A stretch of DNA of 64,000 nt from Phlebopus portentosus (GCA_037892935.1 JAYXKI010000012.1:124001-188000), one strand, 5' to 3'; counted from the first letter of the stretch, positions 47,580 through 59,854 are shown. Numbers and translations are program-made. Notes: generated by a model from the letters alone, not told the origin.

Positions 47580-48100
47580 CAGGGATCTGTGCCTAGTTCT
47601 ATAAAGTACTCAACATTCACTGTCGTCTTCGCCATAAGAACATACCACTTTGACAGAATGACCAATGAGGATACTGGCCGAAAGTTGATTTTAACAAAGT
47701 CAACACCGAGTGCATTTGGAATCATTTTTGGCCTTAAACACTGGTACATTGACTGTCATAGGAGTATGGCAATGCCTGATGGTTCGATAGCCATCGCATT
47801 TGATGTACAACCAGATAATAGATGCGACCCATCAGTTCTATCTTACATGCGCTTCATGAGAAATCTCGAATGTAAAATTAAGGGACAGCATGCTCCCAAT
47901 GAAAGATGATCGATACTCATTGTTCTAGTTGACGAGGGGTGCACTTTGCACAAAATATACATTAAACTGCAACACAACATAATGATGTGTGTCAGAATGC
48001 CACCTCGCCGCGGTTCAAGGAGGTTATCACAATGTTCCATCATGGTACCTCGACTCCAACGAAGGCCTGGGTGAACTTGTTAAAGGATATAGTGCTGATG
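47580..48100 (+). pseudogene. Family U fragment U3
   Basis: A first frame (47589-47909) ends RCDPSVLSYMRFMRNLEC.. QHAPNER and a TGA. It continues in frame as SILIVLVDEGCTLHKIYIK and LQHNIMMCV. This aligns with U2 (RCNSSVVSYVCFTENLES.. QQAPKET, TGA, STLVVLVDDGWALRK.. PQHSIINVC), including a TGA at the same place. The rest of the gene is missing. The position right after a transposase fragment mirrors the Tpase-2/U2 order. Confidence 0.65.
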
Positions 48101-49390
48101 AACATGATCAATGAATGATAGGTGCGATTGTTTGCCTTGCCCCTTTCCTTGCATTGTGCACTTATTTGTTCTGATAGGAAGTGTTCCAAATGCTCAGGAG
48201 ACGCTTTCACCAGTGCGGCCCATGTAGCTCCAGGGAACCTCAATGCAATGCTCACATTTCATATGTGTGAGTATAAATAGAGATTGTTGCCTGCAGAGCC
48301 AGAAACAATCAAAGAAGCTCTGATTCTTGTTTATGAAGCAGCAGTTGCTTTTGGTGAGTTCTTTTGAAGAGTATGCTTCTTTTTGATGAAGCATCCGTAA
48401 ATATCTATTTGGTCTCATGGCATGACTTTGCTTTCCCATGAGATTGAGTCGATTGATCGATATCGATGTCTGTTCCCCTCTGACCATGACTGACATGTCT
48501 GTCGAATGCCAGGACAGAGATTTATGTGGGTCCTTATCCTCCACTCTCCTTGACATGTTCTGAAATTGTCTTAGACTTATCCATGCCCGACAATGATCGT
48601 AAGTATCTTCTCTTATATAGAGTTCATTCTCATTGTAATATTGGGTATAAGTGATCGCGGATGATTTAAAGGGCGTAATATACGAGTGGAACAAGGCTGT
48701 GCTAAAAGTTGAGGAAGCCCGGGACAGCAATGTCAGTTACATCCGGGGCTATTGGGATGCAGTTGAGCATGTAGCACCCTGCATCCATGCACTTTTTGAG
48801 GCGAGCGTGCATGTCTCACAGCTCACGGATGCCCTGTTTGATGAGGTGAAGGAGACCAGAGATTCGTCAAATGACTTGTCTGTCAGGATGACGGAGGTGA
48901 GTTTTAGCACTTTCTTTCAAGGACTTATAGTTGCTTATATTCTCTTAGGAGATGACGGCAGATCTGGCCATTGGAGGAAGGCTTTCTTTTGATATCAGCT
49001 TAGAGATATTTGGCCAAATTGGCTCGATACTTGCAGAGATCGGTAGAAAGGATGGAGGCATCCTCAATGACAGCAGCAATGATGTGAGGCTTAGGGCCTT
49101 TGTGACTTGTTTTGACCATTACAGCAAACTCAAGCCATCTACTTTCCTTTCGCATTTAGCTTCCTTATTAATCGGACTCGGGGATCTTACAGTGGAGGAG
49201 GGGAAGGAACCGGAAGCAATCCCTATAGTGATGGCACTTTTGAATGCCATATCAATGCGAACCAGTCCTTTGAAGGACTCCCTCGAAACTGTGGCAATGA
49301 GCCTACGGTCACAGCGCAAAGACCAGGTATGGGCACTAGAGTGCTTCCTGCAGGCCTTCCCACCTGTAGAAGGGTCCGCACGAATTGCGG

Positions 49391-51018
49391 TGAAGAGTAA
49401 GTCTGAAGCTTGGGAACGTATGGAGTCGTTACAACCAGTTCCGCGGTGTTCCGACTGGTTTCGCTCGGTTTCGACTGGTTTCGATCGAACGAGTAGACTT
49501 AGCAAGAACGCCATAGTCCAGATGGCACGTGCACCGTTCTTTGATCAGCCATCAAGACGGGAGAATCACGGCATCGAGTTTGCACGCATCGATCACAAGT
49601 CTCCGGACCTCGGATCTGCATTCCAGACAAAGAGATTTGACCCTGCAACCTCGTCCTCAGTCCCTCTCCTTTGTTAAACATCGCAGACTTACTTTGTCAG
49701 GCTAGCCAGAGCCCTTCCAAGTCGTTTCCCCAAGTTCCGCTTCGTTCCACTCAAAGAGACCCAGTTCCGAAGGTTTTGCACGTATTCTGACCTTTCTATA
49801 TGCGTCCCCTTTAATCCATTATGCTCTCGTTCCAGACATGCTTAGTATTGTTCCTTTTGACCTATGTGTCCCTTAAACTATTCATATGCACTCCTCTCCT
49901 TTGTAGATAGCGATATGCATTCCCTTTTCTTTATGATGTAGGTTCTCTGACCGCTGGGAGGCTCAGTCTTGGACGTTTAGTATAAATATAGCACGACTCT
50001 CGTAGTAGAGGAAAAGCTTAGTCGGAGCTTAGTGGGAGCTTAGCTTGCAGTTCTCACATCGTCTCTAAGCCTCTCGACCTCTAGTCTACTTGTTCGTAGT
50101 GGACTCTCTCGTCTCTATAGTCTAATATACGACATTTCGTGTTCTGTACAGTCGATCGGTGATCTCTCTTCGCAGTAGAGCCGTTCGTGTGTTCGTATAG
50201 TTCGCCGTCATCATATAAAGGCTTCTCTATCTCCTCTCACCCGAAACAAGACCCCCTCACGTGTTTCGATCTGTTTCGCCCGGTTTCGCTCGTAACCCAG
50301 TTACTCTGTGTGCCGCTTGCATTTGGTCTCGCAACACCTTCTCCTCTCCATTGTCATTGGGAAAGAACACCATATCACCCCTTTCCTCTTGACTTTCCAC
50401 TCTCCGCTTCCTCAAGACCAGCCTGGTGCTATTCTGCATCGTTTCGATCAGAAATGGTCAGTATCATCGTCCCACACATATCCGTCGATTCTCTCAGTCC
50501 CCTTCCATCATCGTTTCGCACCTCCATCCCTCGCATCACATTTCGACTCACTCAGCAATTGTCCTTCGTCCATCGAATCGCGTTTCAAATCGTTACACCG
50601 CGTTCCGACACTTTAGACTACGAGTGAGATCGGCTGCAGTCGCTTACCAGTGTGTTAGCATAGTCGATTAGTCACGTTCGGGTTGGTGGTTTGACTAGCG
50701 TAGCTTAGTTAGTTTAGTTCTTGTGCCTGGGGTTAGTCGGCTTTAGTCCAGAGCTCGCAGCTGAGCTGGAGAGTCGATTTTGCCTTTGCACCACCACCGT
50801 CAATCTCGGGAGAAGCCTACCCTCGGAATTCCTCCTCGAGTGCTTTCCTCATATCCCCGGTTCTCACCAAGCCCTTCCATTGTATATCCCTATTTCCCTC
50901 CGCTCCTTCGTGCCCTTAGCTCGGGTGTAACTCTCTGCTGACCGCTTGAAGGTATTCTAGGGCAGCCCCTCGAACTATACATTCCCTGTCCGGCATCAGA
51001 ACGTCCACAGGAGTTTCA
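49391..51018 (+). mobile_element. 1.63-kb TG..CA element (copy b), probable solo LTR, inserted in W3
   Basis: Starts TGAAGAGTAAGTCTGAAGC and ends GGAGTTTCA, flanked by perfect 4-bp GCGG duplications (49387-49390, 51019-51022). It is the inverted relative of 39238-40858, with a different target duplication, so the two are independent insertions. It carries a TATAAATA box near 49980. Short frames inside (for example 50187-50627) are Ser/Pro/Arg-rich and unconvincing. Likely a solo LTR. Confidence 0.78.
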
Positions 51019-51344
51019 GCGGTCCTTTACTTTTTTGTTAAAAAGAATCCAATTTGACAATTTGGTAATGATGCAGTGCATCCCTTGGAGATCGGGATGT
51101 CTTACTCTTCTATGAAATTTTTGGTGGAGCAGGTTGACATAAATGCGGAGGATAAGGAAGTTTTATGCCAAATCTCCCACAATATGGAGAAGATTCAGGA
51201 TGAGTTCAAAGGTCTCAAGTTTGGGTATGGGTTGAAGGAGCTGAAGAAAGAGAAGGGGAAGGGGAAGGGGGATGTCATTTTCAGCCTACTCGGTGACTTG
51301 AAAAAATGCTCACCCATAATCCCGATGTGGACTAGCAATATGTT

Positions 51345-52019
51345 TGTGTTAAAGAGGCTAGTCCGCCGAGTACCTTGACCAAGCGAGCTTGAAGTGCCAC
51401 CAATCGAATGGAGCATAGGAGGGAGTGACGAAGTGTAGTAGAAAGGAAAGACAAAGAGAAGGCGAGGCCAAGTACAGAGGTGTCGAGTGTAGAGGAAGAG
51501 AGGGAAGTGAAGAAGAGGAGATGATTGTGTACTTTACTTTAGTCCAAGCTCTGTGTTCTCTGCTCCAAAAAGATTCAAAGAAAGTGCATGGTACTAGGCC
51601 ACACTATATAATAGAGACTAGGTCAGGCGACCTAGATGTTAGTCAGCTGAGTCTTTGTAAGATTCGGCTCATCTCTGTATATAAGGGAGCCAGGGATGAA
51701 TGATCCCTAGTACCCACTTTGCCTCTTTCCACCATCATTGGTAACTCCTCCCCTTTCCTACACAGATCTCCCCCCACTTAAACTCTGTCTGAGCAGTGTC
51801 ATGCACTCCTCTCGAGCTACCGTTAGGGGCTGTGAGTATCAGCTGTTATTGTTCAAAGCACTGAAAACAACTAAATGCCTCCACCTAGCCCTGAGTTCCA
51901 GAAGAATTCCCCAGCTGGAGAAAGTCAGCCTAGGTACGTTTCCTCGGTTGAATGCTGTAGTATGCACACTCTTGAACTCTTTTGATCAGCATCTAAGACA
52001 GTAACTTCTGCAAAGTATG
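51345..52019. other. Non-coding stretch, possible LTR fragment
   Basis: It interrupts W3 between its two coding halves. It begins near TGTGTTAAAGAGGC and contains TATATAATAG (about 51605) and GTATATAAGG (about 51678), which look like LTR promoter elements. I could not find matching ends or a target duplication, so an intron or decayed repeat is equally possible. Confidence 0.3.
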
Positions 52020-53431
52020 TATCTCCAGATGCAGAAGCAGTGAAGAAGAAGCAGGAGGAGAAGGAGGAGAAGGCATTTGCAGACGGCATGCACAAATGTT
52101 TTACATCTATGCACGAGCGAATTGGATCTGGAGTTAAGGATACCAAAGAAAAATTTGCCGCCTTACATGAGGAATTGCAAAAACAGAGAGAGTGTCTGAA
52201 GAAAGACGAGAGCTACCTCAATTCCATAGGATTCCCCTTTTTTTTGGTATAATAGGAGGTTTGATATGTTATGTTTAATAGGTACTCTGGACAAAAGCAG
52301 ACGAGGCAAATCTAGAACTTCTCAAGAGAGCATTGACCATTGTGTATGACGCAGTCGCCACTTATGTAGATAGTCTACAATCCGTGAACCAGCAGGTTCC
52401 TGGAGGTGTCGACTGGAGACTGGAGGAAGCAAAGACTTCCGATGGACATATTAATGCTGAGATTCTTATGCAGAAGCTCTGAGAGTTCCTCAAACTCGAG
52501 CACAATCCCATTCAGAGAACAGAATTGGCATGGTTATCACAGTGTTTCTGCAGAAAGCTGGTTGATTGGGCTAAACTTGCAGAAGATCAGCTCAAAAGTA
52601 CTAAGGAGTGCAGTGCCTTCAAGCCGGATATAGATCTGGCAGAGGATCGATTTTGTCACCTAAAGTGGGTGCTTCAATGCTTTCTGAACAATAATGGCTC
52701 GATTAAGATCCTATCCTTTCTGGTTTTCGCACCAGAGACCTCCAGTAGTGAGACTGAACATAAAGTGGTTGCGATGAAGGATCCACATAATTCCCATCGG
52801 TACCGAGGAGATGCACACAACTTTAAGGTGAGGCGCGACGACAAGCATGGCAATGAACTGATTGAAGTGAAGATGTGTTTTCAGTCTTTTGGTCAATCTT
52901 CAGCATTCACAATTCTGCAGGATCGGGTCAGGCGGGCCAAATCTGACAACCAGATATTGGACGACCGGAATCATAGTTCTCTCATTCTCACTCAAGCAAA
53001 CACGGATGGTGATTCGGATGATGGTTCTGATGGTTCTGATGTCGAGACTTCTGACATGTATATGAGCGATGAGAGCGAATCCTTGACGTCACACAGTTCT
53101 TCACCGGAGGTGAGCTTTGTATAAATTCTTAAGGTATTTGGGCCTCCGCACCATTTTTCATGGTCGTAACTGACATGATCTAGGTTTGCTCCTTGCATTT
53201 GGGCCTTGAGTTCGTGTAATTTTTAGAAATTGACTTGTTCTCATTTCATTATAGCAGTTCATTTGACATGCATACCAGTTTTTCGATAGGAATTTCTGGG
53301 AACATTATTGATTTTGGATTGTCTTCAGCCAGGAGTTTGTTCCCACTTCCTTTCTGTACCCTTATTTATTGTGCACATGACTGTATGTAACACATATCAT
53401 GTTTACTATTGAATGTGATTGTCTTTATCAT

Positions 53432-55570
53432 TCAGCCAATGTCCTCCCGGGCATAGAAAAGCATGGCAGATGCAAGCCCACGCGTGATGTGAACACCCAA
53501 CTGTGACGCCATTGAAATCAATTCGTCGGTTGTCAACCTGAGTAGAATCGGGTTGATGCATAGATATCTATTACATTTCAGAACATCGGCCAGCACCAAG
53601 TAATTCATGTTGTCGCGCCCTCATTTCATATAATCATCGCACATCTTCAGCCAAATCTCCACCAAAGGATAATCACAAATTTTATTTCTCACGGACGGAG
53701 AGCCTTGAGTTCTGTTGTGGTGACCTTTATAATGATATCTACTACAATGCGATGCAGAGTGTCTGTTCCGATAACTGTGGCACCTGTAGTCATCCTTGGA
53801 TAATGAACTATGATTGTGATAACCCCTTTCTGTGGAGCTTTTGGAGTCTGCCCACCCTGATGATGACAAGGATTGATAGCAACATTTATGACCCCTCTTT
53901 CTGATAGATCGGCTCCTGCCATGATGACACTTCCCTCTACGCGATGATCCACGGTACCTTCTGTCATCCCTCGGCCTGTCTCGTGCAGGCCAGGAGGTGG
54001 GCGATGGTGATGCATGGTGAGTCCTTCCAGCACTGGAATTTTCTACACCTGGTTTGGTCTGTGGATCCCCATCCACTTGTGCTTGACCAGTGCCAGCTTG
54101 GTTTGTAAGCCCCTGCTGCATGCCTATGGTGGTTGAACCTAAGGTGGTCTGCACAGTTCACTTTGATTTGTGGTAGTCGAGCAAGTTCAGCTGCTTGGGA
54201 ACCTCTGAAGCTGTCACGCCCGGAGCTTTACTTAGCTACAAAAGCTCAGAAGCTTCCAGAATCACATAGATGAGAGTAAGACATGTACTAGAAGCCTTGC
54301 ATGATCAAAATAATTCTTCATTGTATAATATATATGGGTGCCATCGGCACGAACATAACAAACTTCCTCCGGATGTGTGCTGCACCGTAGGTTCTGCTTG
54401 ATCTCCTTGATATGAGGTGCGAGCATTGCATTCAGGTCACCTTTCATTGCTTCAGCTGCACTGGTTGGTTTGGTTGCATTCTGAAGTATGCTTCCTGAGC
54501 GTTTAGAACCCTTCTAAGTGGAACATAATTCGCACATCAACACATGAAAGAGAGAAAGGCAAATGATCACATTTACCCATTCATCATTCATGTTCATAAG
54601 CACAATTTCGCCTGCACTATCGACCTTGCACTTCTTCTTCAGCTCCTCGAGATACTTCTTGAACCCTTGCACAAGCTCATCAAGATCTACATTGGATTCG
54701 AGATACCGTGGTTGAATCTTCATCCCAATCTTCTTAAACTATGGACCAGTGTAGCCTAGTGTAACTGAGGTGGGATAGCACTGAAGGATACTTGCCACAT
54801 TCTGACACACATTGATTATGCTGTGTTGAGGTTCAATGTTCATTTTACGCAAAGCCCACCCATCGTCAACCAGAACGACAAGTGTTGATCATGTTTCTTT
54901 AGGAGCTTGCTGCTCCTCTTTTTCACTTTCGAGATTTTCCGTGAAACACACGTAAGATACAACTGACGAGTTGCATCTATACTCTTGGTCCGAATTGTCA
55001 GCATAGTCTATTAAATCATTAGAGACTGACAAGCTCCTATAATGGACTACGCACTGGCTGCAAGCAACAGATTATCAAAGTCCCAAGGATCACCAGTACC
55101 AACTCTGTTGGTATCTGACTCTTGACCCGGATCGTCATTAGCCATTCAGGCAATATCAAGTTATGATGGTTCTTCATCATAGGGCTCTTCATATTGATAT
55201 GTCAGGTCCTCATCAGCAGCTCTCCGGCCCCTTGCTTTTGTCATGGTGGGCTCCGCTTCCATGTTTTTCTGTTATGACGTATGAGTGCAATACCGGAAGA
55301 CAAGACTATCAGTACTACCATCTCTTCAACACCGTTCTTGTTGACAGCAGGCTGCTCTGCCTTCCTTGGCTGGCCTCATTTCTGTGGTCCTTCAGCAATG
55401 ACATCTGCATTTTGAGAGTTAAAATGAGGGCCATTTGCTCGCTGGGGCTCCAGGGCTGTTGCTGCTTTTTTGGGAGAGGAGTTTCTTGTGACAGCGGATG
55501 CCTGCTTCATCCCGGCAGTCTTACGAGCTGCAGTCTTGCGAGCTGCGAGTTTTCTAGGGGTGGGACTCAT
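53432..55570 (-). pseudogene. Family U gene, copy U2 (decayed)
   Basis: Starts at 55570 with a Lys/Arg/Ala-rich segment (MSPTPRKLAARKTAARKTA), then an acidic part (DEDLTYQYEEPYDEEPS). The conserved block follows (STLVVLVDDGWALRKMNI, TLGYTGP, a TAG in place of the Trp seen in U1, then YLESNVDLDELVQGFKKYL), and the Cys/His motif (LRCSTHPEEVCYV, YFDHARLL). After an intron come KAPGVTASEVPKQLNLLDY and a TGA at 54158-54160. A distinctive Arg/His/Ser-rich linker (54150-53650) leads to the SAM-like end (PLVEIWLKMCDDYMK, TGA at 53621-53623, NMNYLVLADVLKCN, LTTDELISMASQLGVHITRG, FYAREDI). Order and motifs match U1 throughout. The start lies 140 bp from the end of Tpase-2 on the same strand. Confidence 0.6.
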
Positions 55571-55707
55571 GATGATAAGAGATAAAAAAAAAAGTGATAT
55601 AGCAATGAAGGTAGCTGCTTATAAATGTGTTCCCAGCTCGCTTACTAGCCCTCTGGAGATTGACGATCCAAAGTCCGCAAACATACACTATCTTCAGATT
55701 CAACGGC

Positions 55708-56842
55708 CTATACAAGCACATCATAGCGACAGTGGCAAAAGAAGGAATAACTATCCAAAGAATTAATGGAATACACCTGCCTGCAGAGTTGCTTAACAAC
55801 TGAAGCGTCATCCTGAGGACCAGGACCCTGCCGTTTTAAGCTGAACTTGATTATGGAGAATGCAAGTTCAATAGGATTGTAGTCTGGTGAGTAAGGAGGA
55901 AGAAATTCAAGCCTGACACCCCTAAGCAAAGGGGTCAGTACATACTGCGACTTGCATTGCTAGTGAGACAGACCGAGATTCAATGAGCTCCCGAATCTCG
56001 GGAGCCTTGTGTATTGGGCAGTTGTCCATTACAATGACTGATTGATTACCGGGGAAGGGATGCATTTTGTCCAACAGGCTGGCAATGAATTCCATGAACA
56101 ATTTGGTATTGAATGCACCCTGTACGATAGTGCAGTCGATTGTCCCATCAAGGCTGATAGCTGGCAAGACGGAGAAGCTAACGGAGTGAATCAGAAGCTT
56201 GTGATGTGCCACAAGAGGCAGAATCACTGTTTCCCCCTATTGAAAAACTGCTTGCGACACGCACGGCGACCCTCAAGGGCCCAAGTAGTGTTGCAAAGAA
56301 AAGCCCGCCAATCGCAAGCACTCTCATTGACAAATACCAGCTGTTCCACTGTGTACTGAGAGGCAATATGTGTGACATACTGTACACACAGAGTTTCATT
56401 CCACTTGAGAGCCCTTTTCAATAACTAGACCACGACAATTTCAGTTCGCATGGACTGTGTGGGGAAGCAAAGCGACAGAGACAGCCACCTTCTTAAGTGT
56501 AAAACTGGCATGCAGCAAGGACCTGCGTATAGTTACATCTGAAGCCTCCTTCTCCCATCTTTCCTAGAGCAGTAGCCTCAACTTGTTGATGTAATGGTCA
56601 TTGAGATTGCTTAGTGACCTGAAAAGGAACTACGTGGTGTGAACCAACAGCTACCAGGATAGGTTTCAACATGTGCATACCTCGGTGTGGATATAATCAA
56701 GCACTTGAGGCCTTCCACGAAAACCAAGTTCATGTGCAGCAACAGTCCCGTTGCACTTGAACTCTCATATTATCTGGAAAACTGTTGTCTTGGGTATGTT
56801 AGTCAAGGCTGCGATCTGAGAGGTGCTGAGTTTCTTGTTCAT
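55708..56842 (-). pseudogene. Tc1/mariner-type transposase Tpase-2 (inactivated)
   Basis: From an ATG at 56842 the frame gives a helix-turn-helix (LSTSQIAALTNIPKTTVFQI, then TGA, then GRPQVLDYIHTE), an intron, WNETLCVQYVTHIASQYT and EQLVFVNESACDWRAF. Next is FSVLPAISLDGTIDCTI, NQSVIVMDNCPIHKAPEI, a 53-nt intron (GT..AG), and GVRLEFLPPYSPDYNPIELAF. The last two catalytic positions (Asp, Glu) are 34 residues apart (DD34E). The first catalytic Asp, present as FVDES in Tpase-1, is Asn here. The copy is inactive but less decayed than Tpase-1. It ends near 55708. Confidence 0.8.
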
Positions 56843-57938
56843 GGTGATGATGCATTCCTATAAATTGTTAGACAGCCATCTGCCGTGTTGCCGAGGTTGC
56901 ATGAATGAATGCTCAACATAAGCTGTAGAGATGGTGACTGTGAAGATGGTGATGGCTCGAGATCAAGTGGCGACTCAACACGTGAGTTAACCCTTCATCC
57001 TCACATGCGTCACTGCTCCTATCTCTTTGCTGTGGTGCCTCATCTCTTGTAATGGTCTGTCCCCAGCAACTGGGGGTTCCCTCATGCCTGTGGGTGATGA
57101 GGGATTGGTGAGGATGAGGAGAGAACTGTGGACAAGTGATGAGAGCTGCTGTGCAGGGAGATACTGCATACGAAAGACTACCGTCATATGCATACACTCG
57201 TGTTTCTCTGAGAGATGTTTCTGTGGCCCTGGCAGGCACGCTTGGTTTGGTTGTAGCAGGAGTGCATGATGGCTGAGCTGACCTTGTTCGCCCTTGCCCA
57301 GATATGATTTTGGATGACATTTCAGCAGAGGATGGTCACCGAGGTAGTTTCAAGTCTGATTGGTAGATAGTACGTGTAATGTAGCAACACCCAAGCCTAA
57401 CTCAGCTCAGCTACTGTCTTGGCTGAAAGTGCCTATGCTGCTGTCTTTTTAGCAGAAACAATCAGATTTTTTGTTGTCTGAATGCATGAGTTATGACAGA
57501 TGCAATGAAGTAGGGGAGAGTTCTGTGAGCAGGAGTGACAACAAACCACCCAGTTTCACTACCACAATCATGTCAGGGAGTCTCGAGGAGTTGCGTACAG
57601 ATGCCCACTGGGCTGGCCTGATTTATCAAACTTGAATCAGATTTTTCTGGATGACGTTGGGCAAGCTATGATTTTTACACTGAATGGAGGGCATGACAAG
57701 AATTTAGCACTATGATGCTATCTTTTTAGTAGCAAAGTACATACTCAACAAAACCCAGACATTTTTATATGTACTAGAGCGCATTTTCGAGCAGGTTTTT
57801 TACATGGTTATATCAGATTTTTATGTGCTGTATTGACTGAGATATTCACTATTTTGTTTTTTTTTGCTCATCCAGGATGCACTATGCGTCAAAAATACAC
57901 GTGATTTTCCAAATTGCCAACAATTTTGCAATTAGCTG
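56843..57938. other. Interior of the large element, no recognisable gene
   Basis: Upstream side of Tpase-2. A 135-codon minus frame (56913-57320) is Ser/Thr/His-rich with no known motif. The stretch 57890-57938 ends CCAACAATTTTGCAATTAGCTG next to TA, resembling the terminus of foldback F2, so another remnant of that family may end here. Confidence 0.4.
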
Positions 57939-58241
57939 TAATTTATGGACCAGAAGAAAAAATTATTATGGCTTGTATGAGGAGGAATAATTTTGCGAAC
58001 AGTCCAGATAATCCTTTGGAGCAAGGCTTGGTGAAGTTGTTTGTTTTGTTCTGACACACACAGACAACAAATTACAAATATTTCTACATACATCTACATG
58101 CATGAGCTAGTGCTTTTTTTTGAGTGCTAACTGGTCATGAAACATGCAGAATTGACAGAGAAAAGCATCATTTACTTGAGTTTTTACTGTTTTGGCTCAG
58201 ACACATCAGAGAACGTGAGACGCAGGGTGTGACAACACTTA
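57939..58241 (-). repeat. Terminal inverted repeat R2 of the large DNA transposon
   Basis: Reverse complement of R1 (23044-23355): blocks such as TGAAACATGCAGAATTGACAG, ATTTGTAATTTGT on the minus strand and the GGGTGTGACAA end are shared. It is interrupted at its outer edge (after GGGTGTGACAACACTTA) by foldback F2, beyond which AGGCAG-TA, the expected outermost bases, reappear at 59324-59331. Confidence 0.65.
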
Positions 58242-59323
58242 CAGCTAGTTGCAAAATTGTTGGCAATCATGTGATTTCACCACTTTTCATGTCACAAGTG
58301 CCTCAAAACACAGATAAAATCATATCTCACCCAAAACTCAATGGTTTCACATCATCTAAGTTGCTAAATTCATATTTTCAAAAGGGCTTTCATTTAGAAA
58401 CAAAGATTGAGAAAATAGAGGAAAACATGACCCCAAAATAGCGAAAATATTATTTTTTGCCTCTTCTTTACATGTGCATTTTTTTCTGTACTTTCTGCTG
58501 GTCCAGCACCTCCCCAAAGCTGTCCAAAATGATAACATGATTATACTATGAATTTAAAGTCTGAATTTGAGTTGAATTCTAGACCAGAATGTACTGCTTT
58601 GAGGCATGTCTGAATCACTCAAAACTCATCATTCCACCCTAGCCTTCCAAGCTCCAGAAAAAATTCTTACAGGTCAGATTCATGCATATAAATTCACTAT
58701 AGATTAGATACATGAGCTTTGAGTGCCACCTGTTGCTGTAGGATCCACTGGGGAGCTGTGCTGAACAAGTGGTTCTGGTTGTATGCATCATTCTAGACAG
58801 CATCTTCTCAGCTCACCAGTGCAAGCTGAGGCCCTAGCTAATATATAAACCTAGTCTATTACATCTGAAATGAATTTACATGTATGAATCTGACCTGTAA
58901 GAATTTTTTCTGGTGCTTGGGAGGCTAGGAGGAAATGATAAGTTTTGAGTGATTCAGGCATGCCTCAAAGCAGTACATTCTGATACACAATTCAACTCAA
59001 ATTCAGACTGTAAATTTATAGTAGTCATGTTATCATTTTAGACAGCTTTGGGGAGGTGCTGGACCAGCAGAAAGTACAGAAAAAAATGCACATGTAAAGA
59101 AGAGGCAAAAAATAATATTTTCGCTATTTTGGGGTCATGTTTTGCTCTATTTTCTCAATCTTTGTTTCTAAATGAAAGCCCTTTTGAAAATATGAATTTA
59201 GCAACTTAGATGATGTGAAACCATTGAGTTTTGGGTGAGATATGATTTTATCTGTGTTTTGAGGCACTTGTGACATGAAAAGTGGTGAAATCACATGATT
59301 GCCAACAATTTTGCAACTAGCTG
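58242..59323. mobile_element. Foldback element F2 (1.08 kb)
   Basis: Near-perfect inverted arms of about 450 bp: 58242-58690 starting CAGCTAGTTGCAAAATTGTT pairs with 58870-59323 ending AACAATTTTGCAACTAGCTG. The loop is about 180 bp. Interior blocks (AAGTTGCTAAATTCATATTTT, CACATGTAAAGA..GGTGCTGGACC) are related to MITE F1. Short frames in the arms (58124-58441, 59124-59351) are mirror images of each other, not genes. It sits at the outer edge of R2. Confidence 0.75.
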
Positions 59324-59329
59324 AGGCAG

Positions 59330-59854
59330 TAATTCCAATTCTCTTCACCACACTGCATTCTTCTGACCGCGCTTTTCAATGACTCGTATGACCAAATGTC
59401 TCAACTTTTATGCTTTTAAGGTACTGGAATATTCTCTTTATATACTATAATGTGATTGCGCAACATGATCTCTTCAGATGCAGCGACATTGACCAAAGAA
59501 GATATCCTACTGATTTACTCCCATGTTGAAAGCAGTAGGTTGATGAAGGTGAAAAACTCACACTCCTTCCAAGCATATTCGTAATCAGAAGGGACCCCAA
59601 AATATCACAAGGGTCGGTTCAAAGCCAAACTCAATATCTTGTTGTGTCCTTCTTTGTTGGCATTTTTCAATGTTATTCTCGAAGCGACAAAGTTTATGCT
59701 TGTTTGTGGACCATAATTTACATGTGAAACTTAATACAAGGTTGCTGGGATCATCCGGACTTCGAGGCATGTAACTGTTTGGAAAGCATACCGACTCTTA
59801 CTAGTAAAGCAAGACCAGGAGTGAGAGAAGATCCCAGATTTCTTGCATGCCTTC
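59330..59854. other. No recognisable gene
   Basis: Flank of the large element and target of Gypsy-3. A 61-codon minus frame (59585-59770) has no known motif. Confidence 0.4.

Larger units (their letters stand above)
48583..53124 (+). pseudogene. Family W gene W3, broken by an insertion and stops
   Basis: Exons 48583-48598, 48652-48896 and 48949 onward splice in frame. The product is mostly helical (EWNKAVLKVEEARDSN, ALFEASVHVSQLTDALFDEV, FDHYSKLKPSTFLSHLASL, ECFLQAFPPVEGSARIAV). At 49390 it is cut by the 1628-bp element b. The frame resumes exactly at 51023 (LYFFVKKNP, TGA at 51055-51057, then SSMKFLVEQVDINAEDKEV and a Lys/Gly-rich stretch). From about 52020 a coiled-coil segment follows (VKKKQEEKEEKAF, KFAALHEELQKQREC), then an exon with one TGA near 52480 and the FLKLEHNPIQRTELAWLSQC block shared with W1, ending in an acidic Ser/Asp tail. 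Whether both halves form one gene is inferred. Function is unknown. Confidence 0.5.

Noticed and set aside
50187..50671. Overlapping plus frames of 80-146 codons in element b
   Set aside because: Low-complexity Ser/Pro/Arg translations in three overlapping frames, with matching frames broken in the relative at 39620-39925.
51345..51780. Solo LTR inside W3
   Set aside because: It has TATA-like boxes and a TGTTAAAG start, but no convincing end or target duplication; left as an unassigned stretch.
54211..54225. TGTCACGCCC as an inner transposon end, by similarity to TGTCACACCC at 23064
   Set aside because: It lies within the U2 coding sequence (APGVTA) and has no neighbouring CTGCC-TA terminus.
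58124..59351. Two frames with the same protein sequence (105 and 75 codons)
   Set aside because: They lie in the two arms of foldback F2 and mirror each other; a consequence of the inverted repeat.
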